64,000 bases of DNA, taken from Polaribacter filamentus (GTDB taxonomy: Bacteria > Bacteroidota > Bacteroidia > Flavobacteriales > Flavobacteriaceae). Position 1 is the stretch's first letter. The number at the start of each line of letters is the position of its first letter. The stretch covers positions 551,001-615,000 of the forward strand of contig NZ_MQUA01000013.1 in assembly GCF_002943715.1 (NCBI RefSeq), in the 5' to 3' direction. This document shows positions 27,870-36,239 of the stretch, piece after piece. The position numbers were made by a program, and so were the translations under genes. Below the pieces are notes generated by a model that was not told where the DNA came from, searched no databases, and worked only from the letters and a program-made list of their open reading frames with translations.

Positions 27870-28250
27870 TTAAAATAACAATGAAATTTTAGGAATATAG
27901 ATAAAACCTGCAACAATTAATGATATAAGCGCAGCAAAGGTAGGTATACCCGCGGCAATATCTTTAACCAAACCAATTTTTACATGAAACTTTGGGTGCA
28001 CAAAATCTGCTAATTCTTCAATAGCGGTGTTTGCTGCTTCTGCGACTAAAACTAAGCCAATAACAATGAATTGCAAACACCATTCAGTCTCAGAGATGTT
28101 AAAATAAAATCCTAATATCGTTGCAATTAAGGCAAAAAATAACTGAGCTTTTATGCTATCTTCTGTTGTAATTAAAATATAAAAACCTTTAAAGGCATAT
28201 TTTAAACTCCTTAATCTTCCTCTTAAATAACCATCGTTAGGATTTTTCAT
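27870..28250 (-). CDS. dgkA: Diacylglycerol kinase family protein
   Basis: 126 residues, three membrane helices. The signature EAANTAIEELADFV (about residues 75-88) carries the catalytic Glu and the metal-binding Asn/Glu. Phosphorylates diacylglycerol or undecaprenol; in Gram-positive relatives of this soluble-loop type the substrate is undecaprenol, so the lipid here is undecided. Starts three bases after the tpx stop codon. Confidence 0.9.
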   Translation of the reverse strand: MKNPNDGYLRGRLRSLKYAFKGFYILITTEDSIKAQLFFALIATILGFYFNISETEWCLQFIVIGLVLVAEAANTAIEELADFVHPKFHVKIGLVKDIAAGIPTFAALISLIVAGFIYIPKISLLF

Positions 28251-28253
28251 AAA

Positions 28254-28751
28254 TTAAATTGCTTTTAGAGCAGCCGCGTAATTTGGTTCATCAACAATGT
28301 CAGGAACTTGTTCAGTATATACTACGTTTCCGTTTTCATCAACAATAATTATTGCTCTTGAATGCAAGTGGGCTAAAGGTCCGTTTGTAATTTCTACTTC
28401 ATATTCTTTTCCAAAACGACCAGTAGCAAAATCAGAAAGCATTTCAACATTTTCAAGTCCTTCAGCACCACAAAAACGAGCTTGAGCAAAAGGTAAATCC
28501 TTAGAAACGCATAAAACTACTGTATTTTCTAAATCTGCTGCTTTTTTATTAAACTCTCTTACAGAAGTTGCACAAGTACCAGTATCTACGCTTGGAAAAA
28601 TATTTAAAATAATTTTTTTACCTGCATATTCTTTTAAACTTTTTACTGATAAATCTACAGCAGTTAATTTAAAATCAGCTGCTTTAGCACCAATTTTAGG
28701 TAAAGTACCAATTGTGTTTATCGCATTTCCTTTTAGTGTAATATTTGCCAT
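28254..28751 (-). CDS. tpx: Thiol peroxidase, Tpx
   Basis: 165 residues from ATG 28751 (MANITLKGNAIN); a longer frame to 28784 adds 11 unlikely residues. Peroxidatic Cys60 lies in PSVDTGTCATSV and the resolving Cys94 in ARFCGAEG, matching the C61/C95 pair of the E. coli enzyme. Reduces hydrogen and organic peroxides with thioredoxin. It heads the six-gene minus-strand operon tpx-dgkA-ftsK-lolA-lptF-ribB. The 180 AT-rich bases upstream hold no gene. Confidence 0.95.
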   Translation of the reverse strand: MANITLKGNAINTIGTLPKIGAKAADFKLTAVDLSVKSLKEYAGKKIILNIFPSVDTGTCATSVREFNKKAADLENTVVLCVSKDLPFAQARFCGAEGLENVEMLSDFATGRFGKEYEVEITNGPLAHLHSRAIIIVDENGNVVYTEQVPDIVDEPNYAAALKAI

Positions 28752-28964
28752 TTTTTTATTTATTAGTTCGGTCAAAAATAACACAAAAAAGAAAACTCCT
28801 TCTATAAATACTCAGTTTTTAACTACGTATTAACAAAAATTATTATTGTGTTATATTTTAAGGTTTTTCTTTGTTACAGAATAATGACACAAAAACTGAA
28901 TTTCTTTCTTAACTATTTAAATTTTCATGAGTGTAATATAAATAAAGAATATCTATTTTAAAAT

Positions 28965-30134
28965 TTATATCGTTTTATTTCTCAAACTCATCAATCCAAA
29001 GATAGGGCCAATTGCTAAAGCTGAAAAAACTAAATTTGACTTTGTGAAATTAAATAAGCTACTTATAATTTGAATGCTAATAATTGTAATTGAAAACCCT
29101 ATACAATTAACAATTGTTAAAGCGGTACCTTTGTCTTTTGATGGTGTATTTTGAGCAACTAAAGTTGAAAATAAAGGTGAATCTGCAATAACAACCGTTC
29201 CCCAAAACAGTAAAAAAGCGATAAATAAATTTTTATTTGTAACTTGAAATAGAAAGGGAGCGGCAATACAACAAATACAAGACAAGAATAAAAAGCTAAA
29301 AGCAGTTTGTTTAACGCCTATTTTTTCTGAAATATAACCTCCAATAATACAGGAAATACTGCCACTTGAAATAATGATAAAGGATAAAATGGAAATATTA
29401 AACGTGATTTCTGGATGCAGGTTTTGATATGTAATTAGCAAAATAGGCACAAAAGCCCAAAAAGTATACAATTCCCACATGTGACCAAAATATCCGAAGG
29501 CTGCTTTTCTAAAATTTATATTTTTAAATAGGTGAAAGCAAATTGATACATCGAATGTTGTGCTTGGTTTTCTAAAAGGACCATTCTTAACAAATAGTAA
29601 CATTAATAAACCTCCAGTTAGCGCCAGTGAAGAAGTTGCAATTAAAACACTTTTCCAAGAAAATTGGATGAAAATATCTTTTAATAAATGTGGCAAGGCA
29701 GTTCCTAAAACTAAGGCTCCCACTATAAATCCTAAAGATTTACCTAATCCTTTCTGATAATAATCAGTAGCAACTTTCATTCCAATAGGGTAAATTCCTG
29801 CCAAGAAAAATCCTGTTAAGAAACGTAAAGTGAGCAAACTAACTAAAGTTTGATTTTCAAAAATAAAACCAATATTAAAAAGAGCGCCAAAAAAAGCACT
29901 GATAAAAAACACTTTTGAGGGCGAAAAACGGTCTGCAATAGTAAATAGCGCAAATATTAAAGTACCCGCTATAAATCCAAATTGAACCGCAGAAGTTAGT
30001 AAAGAAAGTGCATTTTCTTCTAGATGAAATGTGTTTACAAGGTTGCTCATGACTCCGTTTCCTGCAAACCACAAAGAGGTACAAAAAAATTGAGAAATAA
30101 CAATTACGGGCAATATTATTTTTGATTTACTCAT
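28965..30134 (-). CDS. MFS transporter
   Basis: 389 residues, about 12 helices, with two halves each opened by a six-helix bundle. The start FFCTSLWFAGNGVMSNLVNTF and the loop LRFLTGFFLAGIYPIGMKVATDYY (motif A region, second half of the first bundle) place it in the major facilitator superfamily. Substrate not readable. Divergently transcribed from the HMG-CoA lyase gene with an 80-base spacer that carries that gene's promoter. Confidence 0.85.
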   Translation of the reverse strand: MSKSKIILPVIVISQFFCTSLWFAGNGVMSNLVNTFHLEENALSLLTSAVQFGFIAGTLIFALFTIADRFSPSKVFFISAFFGALFNIGFIFENQTLVSLLTLRFLTGFFLAGIYPIGMKVATDYYQKGLGKSLGFIVGALVLGTALPHLLKDIFIQFSWKSVLIATSSLALTGGLLMLLFVKNGPFRKPSTTFDVSICFHLFKNINFRKAAFGYFGHMWELYTFWAFVPILLITYQNLHPEITFNISILSFIIISSGSISCIIGGYISEKIGVKQTAFSFLFLSCICCIAAPFLFQVTNKNLFIAFLLFWGTVVIADSPLFSTLVAQNTPSKDKGTALTIVNCIGFSITIISIQIISSLFNFTKSNLVFSALAIGPIFGLMSLRNKTI

Positions 30135-30180
30135 TTGAAAGCGAATTTACCATAAAGGGGATAATAATCAGCGTAAATTA

Positions 30181-30211
30181 TTTTGCAACAACATTACTTT
30201 ATCTATATTTG
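30181..30211 (+). promoter_or_regulatory. Promoter of the HMG-CoA lyase gene
   Basis: TTTTG (30181-30185) and TATATTTG (30204-30211), 18-base spacer, match the Bacteroidetes consensus. The -7 box ends two bases before the first ATG, implying a nearly leaderless mRNA starting around the second ATG at 30217. Confidence 0.6.
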
Positions 30212-30213
30212 AA

Positions 30214-31074
30214 ATGATGAAAAAAGTCAAAATCATAGAATGCCCAAGAGATGCAATGCAAGGTATAAAATCTCATTTTATATCCACAGAAAAAAAAGCA
30301 TTGTATATTAATTCCTTATTAAAAGTTGGTTTTGAGACCATCGACTTTGGTAGTTTTGTGTCGCCAAAAGCCATACCTCAAATGCGAGACACAGCGGCGG
30401 TTTTAGCGAAATTAGACCTATCTAGAACACAAAGTAAATTGTTAGCAATTATAGCAAATGTAAGAGGCGCAAAAGATGCATCACAATTTGAAGAGATTGA
30501 TTATTTAGGATATCCTTTTTCAATTTCAGAAAATTTTCAAATGCGTAATACGCATAAAACGATTGCTGAATCAATAGAAGCATTAGACGAAATTTTAAAT
30601 ATTGCTGATAAATCAAAAAAAGAAGTAGTTGCGTATTTATCTATGGGTTTTGGAAATCCTTATGGAGATCCTTGGAATGTTGATATTGTTGGCGAGTGGA
30701 CAGAGAAACTTTTTAAAATGGGTGTAAAAATTTTATCGCTTTCAGATACCGTTGGTAGTTCTACTCCAGAAGTGATTTCGTATTTATTTTCGAATCTAAT
30801 TCCGAAGTATCCAGAAATTGAGTTTGGTGCACATTTGCACACAACTCCAGATAAATGGCACGAAAAAGTAGATGCCGCATATAAAGCTGGTTGCAACCGT
30901 TTTGATGGTGCAATTAAAGGTTACGGCGGCTGCCCAATGGCGAAAGATGAATTAACCGGCAACATGCCAACAGAAAAATTATTGAGTTATTTTACTGCGG
31001 CAAAAGCCGATACAAACATAAAGCCCATGAGTTTTGAAAGTGCGTATAACAAAGCTTTAGAGGTTTTCGTGTAA
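30214..31074 (+). CDS. Hydroxymethylglutaryl-CoA lyase
   Basis: 286 residues, or 285 from the second ATG at 30217. Splits HMG-CoA to acetoacetate and acetyl-CoA in leucine breakdown. TIM-barrel landmarks: KIIECPRDAMQG at the N-terminus with the metal Asp, ALLMGFGNPYGDPW-like SMGFGNPYGDPW, SLSDTVGSS, FGAHLHTTPD with metal-binding histidines, and the signature loop GYGGCPMAKDELTGNMPTE carrying the catalytic Cys. Promoter geometry suggests an almost leaderless transcript. Confidence 0.92.
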   Translation: MMKKVKIIECPRDAMQGIKSHFISTEKKALYINSLLKVGFETIDFGSFVSPKAIPQMRDTAAVLAKLDLSRTQSKLLAIIANVRGAKDASQFEEIDYLGYPFSISENFQMRNTHKTIAESIEALDEILNIADKSKKEVVAYLSMGFGNPYGDPWNVDIVGEWTEKLFKMGVKILSLSDTVGSSTPEVISYLFSNLIPKYPEIEFGAHLHTTPDKWHEKVDAAYKAGCNRFDGAIKGYGGCPMAKDELTGNMPTEKLLSYFTAAKADTNIKPMSFESAYNKALEVFV

Positions 31075-31140
31075 GATTTAAAGCTGTAATTTATAAACTT
31101 ATCTGGTCAAGCACTGTCGAAACCAAAAAAAAAAATTAAA

Positions 31141-32649
31141 ATGAAAAGTATAAAATTATTCCTATATATTCTATCTATTGCACTTTTATTTTCTTGTAAA
31201 AAAGATGATGATAAAATTGAGTTCACTTTTTTGCAAATTAATGATGTGTATGAAATAGCCCCAATTCAGGGAGGAGAATTTGGAGGAATGGGAAGAGTAG
31301 AAACTGTGCATCAAGAATTATTGAAAGAGAACAAAAACACAATGTTATTTATGGCGGGCGATTTTTTAAATCCGTCTTTAATAGGAACCATAAAAGTAGA
31401 TGGAGAAAGAGTTCGAGGGAGGCAAATGGTTGAAGTTATGAATGCGATGAATTTTGATTTGGTTGCATTTGGAAACCATGAGTTTGATGTTTCTCAAGAG
31501 GATTTACAAAGACGTTTAAATGAAAGTAATTTTCCCTGGATTTCTGCCAATGTGAAATTAAAAACAAAAGAAAAATCAATTCCTTTTTACAAAGAAGTGG
31601 AAGGAAAACAAATTTCTTTAAATGAAACGTTTATAAAGGAGTTTACAGATGAAGATGGTACAAAAATTAAGGTCGGTTTTATAAGTGTTTGCATTCCTTC
31701 AAATCCCGCAGAATACGTAGAATACGGAAATATGTTTGTAAAAGCGCGAGCTTCTTATGCGGCTATAAAAGATTCTGTGGATGTTGTTTTTGGTTTAACA
31801 CATGTAAAATTAACAAATGATAAAAGAATTGCAAAATTAATACCGAATTTACCTTTAATTATGGGTGGTCACGAACACACAAATTCTTATGATAAAATAG
31901 GAAATGTAATTATTTCTAAAGCCGATGCAAATGCTAAAACGGCATATATCCATAGAGTTTCTTATGATAAAAAGACAAAGAAAACCATTGTAAAATCAGA
32001 ATTAAAAGAAATAAACGCAACAATTAAGAGTGATGAAAAAGTTGGAGTAGTAGTTCATAAATGGCAAGATATTTTAAAAACACAAATTAAAGATATTATC
32101 GAAAATCCGGAGGAGATAATCTACAAAACTAAAATTCCTTTGGATGGAAGAGATACTCAAATTAGAAGTAAAAAAACTAATTTAGGAACAATTATTACAA
32201 AATCGATGTCTTTTGCTTTTGAAGATAAAGTTGATTGCGCAATCGTAAATGGAGGTTCTATTCGAATTGATGATGAATTAGTAGGAGATATTAATGCGGT
32301 AGATGTTTTTAGAGTTTTACCCTATGGAGGTGAGATTTTAAAAGTTGAAATTAAAGGAAGACTGTTAAAACTTGTTTTAGATTACGGACTTTTAGCTGCC
32401 GGAACTGGAGCCTATTTGCATAGGTTTAATGCAGAAAAAGTAGGAGAGAAATGGCATATTAAAAACCAAGAAATAGATATTAAAAGAACATACACGGTTG
32501 CTTTTTCTGATTACTTATTAAAAGGTTTTGATATTCCTTTTTTATCATTGGAAAACAAAGAAGTACTTTCAGTTTATACTCCAAAAAATAACGAACTAGC
32601 TTTTGATATTAGAAAAGCGGTTATTGAATATTTAAAAACTCAGAAATAA
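31141..32649 (+). CDS. Bifunctional metallophosphatase/5'-nucleotidase lipoprotein
   Basis: 502 residues. Lipobox LFSC (Cys19) followed by KKDDDK. N-terminal calcineurin-like metallophosphatase domain: FLQINDVYEI, MAGDFLNPS, GNHEFDVS (about residue 117), GGHEHTN; C-terminal nucleotidase domain: NLGTIITKSMSF, CAIVNGGSIRIDD, FRVLPYGGEILKVEIKG. The family hydrolyses nucleotides outside the cytoplasm to salvage nucleosides and phosphate. Convergent with the helicase gene; they share the hairpin at 32648. Confidence 0.9.
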   Translation: MKSIKLFLYILSIALLFSCKKDDDKIEFTFLQINDVYEIAPIQGGEFGGMGRVETVHQELLKENKNTMLFMAGDFLNPSLIGTIKVDGERVRGRQMVEVMNAMNFDLVAFGNHEFDVSQEDLQRRLNESNFPWISANVKLKTKEKSIPFYKEVEGKQISLNETFIKEFTDEDGTKIKVGFISVCIPSNPAEYVEYGNMFVKARASYAAIKDSVDVVFGLTHVKLTNDKRIAKLIPNLPLIMGGHEHTNSYDKIGNVIISKADANAKTAYIHRVSYDKKTKKTIVKSELKEINATIKSDEKVGVVVHKWQDILKTQIKDIIENPEEIIYKTKIPLDGRDTQIRSKKTNLGTIITKSMSFAFEDKVDCAIVNGGSIRIDDELVGDINAVDVFRVLPYGGEILKVEIKGRLLKLVLDYGLLAAGTGAYLHRFNAEKVGEKWHIKNQEIDIKRTYTVAFSDYLLKGFDIPFLSLENKEVLSVYTPKNNELAFDIRKAVIEYLKTQK

Positions 32650-32676
32650 AAAAACCTCACATTTTGTGAGGCTTTA
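32648..32676. terminator. Bidirectional terminator between 5'-nucleotidase and DEAD helicase
   Basis: Stem CCTCACA / TGTGAGG with a TTT loop. A seven-A run on its left gives a T-tract for minus-strand transcripts; the T-tract on the plus side is short (CTTTAT). Confidence 0.75.
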
Positions 32677-32694
32677 TAAGTATATTTTTGTAGA

Positions 32695-34509
32695 CTATCT
32701 TTCTCTATGTCTTCTTCCAAATCCTCCAGTTTTTCTGTCAGCAGAACCTCTGTCTGGTCTATCCGAAGGGCGATCACTTCTTTTTCTTCCTCCTTCAGAT
32801 GAAGATGAAGAACCTTCAGAACCTTTTCGTCTTCCAAAGCCGCCATCTTTTTTACCAAAAGGTTTTTTACCACCTCTTCGTCCGCCACCACCGCCGTCAG
32901 AACGATCTTTTTTAGTAATTTCTATATTTACAGAACGACCGTCAAAATCTGGTTGATTAGAAGAAAAAGCTTCTAATGTTTTGTCTTCGAAATTTTTATC
33001 AATTTCAAAGAAAGAGAACGTATCTAAAATATCAATTGCACCAATTTCTATTTTATCACCAATATTTTGGTCATTAATTAATCCAATTAATTTAGCGGGG
33101 TTTAAACTGTCTTTTCTACCAATATTGATAAAAAAGCGAGTCATATTATCTGCTGTATCTCTAGATCTAGAATTATCTCTAGATAAATCGTTTAAATCTT
33201 TAGCGTTTTCATAATACGATAACATCGTGTTAAACTCTAAAGACACAAACTTCTTGATTAATTCTTCTCTATCTAAATCTTTTAATTTGTCATAAATACT
33301 TGGTAAAAACTCATTAATCTGAGTTTCATTTACTTCAATATTGTTTACTTTATCAATTAAGTTCATTAATTGATTTTGACAAATTTCTTTACCAGAAGGT
33401 ACTTTACCTTCTTCAAATTTCTTTTGAATAATTTTCTCGATCGCTCTTAACTTTCCTTTTTCCTTTCCATTTACTAAAACAATAGAAATTCCGGTGTTAC
33501 CAGCTCTACCAGTTCTACCACTTCTGTGCGTATAGTTTTCTATTTGATCTGGTAATTTATGGTTAATTACGTGTGTTAATTCAGTTACATCCAATCCACG
33601 AGCAGCAACATCTGTAGCTACTAATATTTGAATTGATTTTTTCCTGAATTTTCCCATTACAGAATCTCTTTGTGCTTGCGATAAATCTCCATGCAAAGAA
33701 TCTGCACTATAACCGTCTTTTATTAAATTGTCTGCAACTTCTTGTGTTTCTCGACGAGTTCTACAAAAAATAATTGCATAAATATCTGGATTTAAATCTG
33801 CAATCCTTTTTAAAGCCGGATAACGAGTTCTTTCTGTAACTGAATAAAATTCATGACTTACATTATCTGCACCTTGATTTTTTTGACCAGAAGTAATTTC
33901 AACTGGATTTGTCATATAATTTCTTGCAATAGACTCTACTTCTCTAGGGAAGGTTGCCGAAAATAATAAGGTTTGTTTGGTGTCTGGTGTTGCTTCTAAA
34001 ACTTTATCTAATTCGTCTTTGAAGCCCATGTTTAACATTTCATCAGCTTCGTCTAAGACTAACCATTTAACGTCTCCTAATTTTAAAGCTCTTCTATTAA
34101 TTAAATCTACCGTTCTACCTGGAGTTCCAACAACAATTTGAGACCCTCTTTTTAAAGATCTAATTTGTTCTTCCATACTAGATCCACCATAAACAGTCGT
34201 TACATTAACGTCTTTTAAGTATTTACAAAAATCTTTAATATTATTACCAATTTGAACGGCAAGTTCCCTTGTTGGTGATAAAATGATTGCTTGAACATTA
34301 TTGCTATTGGTGTCTAAAAGTTCTAATATAGGCAAACTAAACGCAGCTGTTTTACCGGTTCCTGTTTGTGCAAAAGCCTTTAAATCGCTTTTAGAGGTAA
34401 TTATTTGTGGAATTGCTTGTTCTTGAATAACAGTTGGGTTTTCGTACCCTAAATCTGTTAATGCTTTGATGATAGGTTCTTTTAAACCTAATTCTTTAAA
34501 TGTTGACAT
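32695..34509 (-). CDS. DEAD-box RNA helicase (CsdA/DbpA-like)
   Basis: 604 residues. Helicase core motifs in order: Q motif region GYENPTVIQEQAIP, AQTGTGKTA (Walker A), PTRELA, GGSS, TPGRTVDL, VLDEADEML (DEAD), SATFP, and C-terminal ARGLDV and HRSGRTGRAG. A DbpA-type RNA-binding domain follows (about 455-535), then a Gly/Arg/Ser-rich basic tail. Likely roles are ribosome assembly and RNA unwinding in the cold. A TACCTTTG -7 box (minus strand, 34613-34606) implies a roughly 90-base leader. Confidence 0.95.
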   Translation of the reverse strand: MSTFKELGLKEPIIKALTDLGYENPTVIQEQAIPQIITSKSDLKAFAQTGTGKTAAFSLPILELLDTNSNNVQAIILSPTRELAVQIGNNIKDFCKYLKDVNVTTVYGGSSMEEQIRSLKRGSQIVVGTPGRTVDLINRRALKLGDVKWLVLDEADEMLNMGFKDELDKVLEATPDTKQTLLFSATFPREVESIARNYMTNPVEITSGQKNQGADNVSHEFYSVTERTRYPALKRIADLNPDIYAIIFCRTRRETQEVADNLIKDGYSADSLHGDLSQAQRDSVMGKFRKKSIQILVATDVAARGLDVTELTHVINHKLPDQIENYTHRSGRTGRAGNTGISIVLVNGKEKGKLRAIEKIIQKKFEEGKVPSGKEICQNQLMNLIDKVNNIEVNETQINEFLPSIYDKLKDLDREELIKKFVSLEFNTMLSYYENAKDLNDLSRDNSRSRDTADNMTRFFINIGRKDSLNPAKLIGLINDQNIGDKIEIGAIDILDTFSFFEIDKNFEDKTLEAFSSNQPDFDGRSVNIEITKKDRSDGGGGGRRGGKKPFGKKDGGFGRRKGSEGSSSSSEGGRKRSDRPSDRPDRGSADRKTGGFGRRHRER

Positions 34510-34605
34510 TACTGTGTTTTTGTAGATTCACAGAACGCCCACCTGTAAATCTGATTATAATTCTTGGACTTGATTTTATTGAGTTATCTCAATTTTAAAA
34601 TCGTG

Positions 34606-34613
34606 CAAAGGTA
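34606..34613 (-). promoter_or_regulatory. -7 box of the DEAD helicase gene
   Basis: TACCTTTG on the minus strand fits TAnnTTTG. The leader between it and 34509 contains the small palindrome ATTGAG-ATAA-CTCAAT. Confidence 0.45.
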
Positions 34614-34652
34614 CTTTAATTTAAGTAGATAATACACCTATAAACGAATTAA

Positions 34653-36053
34653 TTAATTTTCGCTAAGTGCCTTTAAATAAGGGTTTATGTTAAAAGAAGA
34701 AAAAGATGCGTAGCCATTTGTTACTTTTCTGTCTTTATTTACTAAAATACAGCGTGGCATTTTACTAGTTAAAAAAGTATTTGCCTCACTTTTACCATTT
34801 ATATAATATTGGTTTTTTAAATCAGAATTTTCAATACCTTTAGTTTTTACTCCATCCATTTTTATTTGAATAAAACTTACTGTTGGATAGGCTTTTGATA
34901 AATAATTTATTCTTGAAGCTATATAATTTTCTGTATAATATTCCTCATTCCAAAAGAAAAGGAGCGCATTCTTACCTTTTATAATTTTACTTATAGGTAT
35001 TTCAATATTTGCAAAGTCAATGACATTAAAATCGGGTAAAATATTATTTTTTTTGACAGCTTTAGAATCGTTGATTATTTGTTGAATTTGATTTTTATCT
35101 TTTTTGTTCGTACTAAACTCAAAAAATTTATCAAAAGCTTCTTCATTTATTTCACAACTAGATTTGTTGTAAAAATGACTAATAACAGTTTGTTTTAAGA
35201 GTACATTTTTTGAAAGTTCAGAAGTAATATTTTTATCAATTATGGTCAATAGGTCTGAAGTAAATTTTGACGAATATTTACTTTTTACTGATGGGTGGCC
35301 TAATGCATAGGTTTCATTGTATAAATAAGTTCTAACATATCCAAAATAAGGAGGATAATACATTAAAGAATCTTTGTTTATGTTCACATGATTTCTATAA
35401 TTGAAAAAGGACTTGTCTAATTTAGGGAAATGCTCAGAATCAGAATGTTTAGCATAGATTATTGGGTATTTTTCTATTTGTTCATATAGAGGATACATAA
35501 GTGCAACTTTTAAAATTTCTTTAAAACCTTCGGTTTCATTTGGATGACTTTCTAAATAATCGTTGTATGTACCTAACTTTTGCTTTTCTAAATAAGCTAC
35601 TTTCTTTTTAAAAGTTTTAGGTTCTAACCTGTTAAAATCATAAAAAGCTTTTCGTTCCTTTTCGTCTTCTAAAAAACAATCTATTAAAATATTATTTCTT
35701 TCTGCACCTTCTCCAGCAAATACCAAAGATTCGTCAAAATCCCAAGTATTTAAACGCAACATTAAACTATCTTTTGGTTCTAGGTAGATATACTGATTTT
35801 CATCACCATGAAAAAAATAATACAAACCTTCATTTGCGTTTTTTAATTTTCCAAGAAATTTATTTTCTGTATCTAAGTATAAAGTATCTATTACTTTATC
35901 TAAAGAAAAAAGCACCACATATTTAGATTTTGGGTTAATAATTTTACCACCAAAATAAGTTAGTGTTTCCTTTTTACTAGAATCACAACCCATTAAAGCC
36001 AATAAAGCCATTAAAAGCAATAAATGTAAAAAGTAAATTATTTTTTTCATCAT
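34653..36053 (-). CDS. TlpA-like lipoprotein lacking redox cysteines
   Basis: 466 residues. Lipobox MGC (Cys23) after a hydrophobic signal. An N-terminal beta domain (about 28-110, DUF4369-like look: GGKIINPKSKYVVLFSLDK, GLYYFFHGDENQYIYLEPKDSLML) precedes a helical region and a thioredoxin-like C-terminus (about 340-466: LPDFNVIDF, NALLFFWNEEYYTENYIA, PRCILVNKDRKV). Where active TlpA proteins have W-C-x-x-C, this reads W-N-E-E-Y, so disulfide chemistry is not expected; the cis-Pro site (MPRC) remains. Function unknown. Confidence 0.7.
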   Translation of the reverse strand: MMKKIIYFLHLLLLMALLALMGCDSSKKETLTYFGGKIINPKSKYVVLFSLDKVIDTLYLDTENKFLGKLKNANEGLYYFFHGDENQYIYLEPKDSLMLRLNTWDFDESLVFAGEGAERNNILIDCFLEDEKERKAFYDFNRLEPKTFKKKVAYLEKQKLGTYNDYLESHPNETEGFKEILKVALMYPLYEQIEKYPIIYAKHSDSEHFPKLDKSFFNYRNHVNINKDSLMYYPPYFGYVRTYLYNETYALGHPSVKSKYSSKFTSDLLTIIDKNITSELSKNVLLKQTVISHFYNKSSCEINEEAFDKFFEFSTNKKDKNQIQQIINDSKAVKKNNILPDFNVIDFANIEIPISKIIKGKNALLFFWNEEYYTENYIASRINYLSKAYPTVSFIQIKMDGVKTKGIENSDLKNQYYINGKSEANTFLTSKMPRCILVNKDRKVTNGYASFSSFNINPYLKALSEN

Positions 36054-36211
36054 AGTAGTTTACGGCAAAAAAATCTACGAACAAATTTAGGTATTCAAGG
36101 TTGCTGTAGTTGTTAATACGCTGTTAAAAATATTCTAAGTAGAATTTAACTTTTAAGATCTTTTTTTACAAAAAGCATTAGAAATCAGGCAAGGAAAGAG
36201 AATCAATTTAG

Positions 36212-36219
36212 TACTTTTG
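36212..36219 (+). promoter_or_regulatory. -7 box of the ABC-F gene
   Basis: TACTTTTG fits TAnnTTTG, 20 bases before the start codon. No clear -33 element. Confidence 0.5.
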
Positions 36220-36239
36220 CAGAAATTTAAAATACAATT

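Noticed and set aside
32666..32956. A proline-rich plus-strand protein opposite the helicase tail
   Set aside because: Pro/Leu/Ser-rich translation is the mirror of the Gly/Arg-rich tail of the helicase; no start signal or family likeness.
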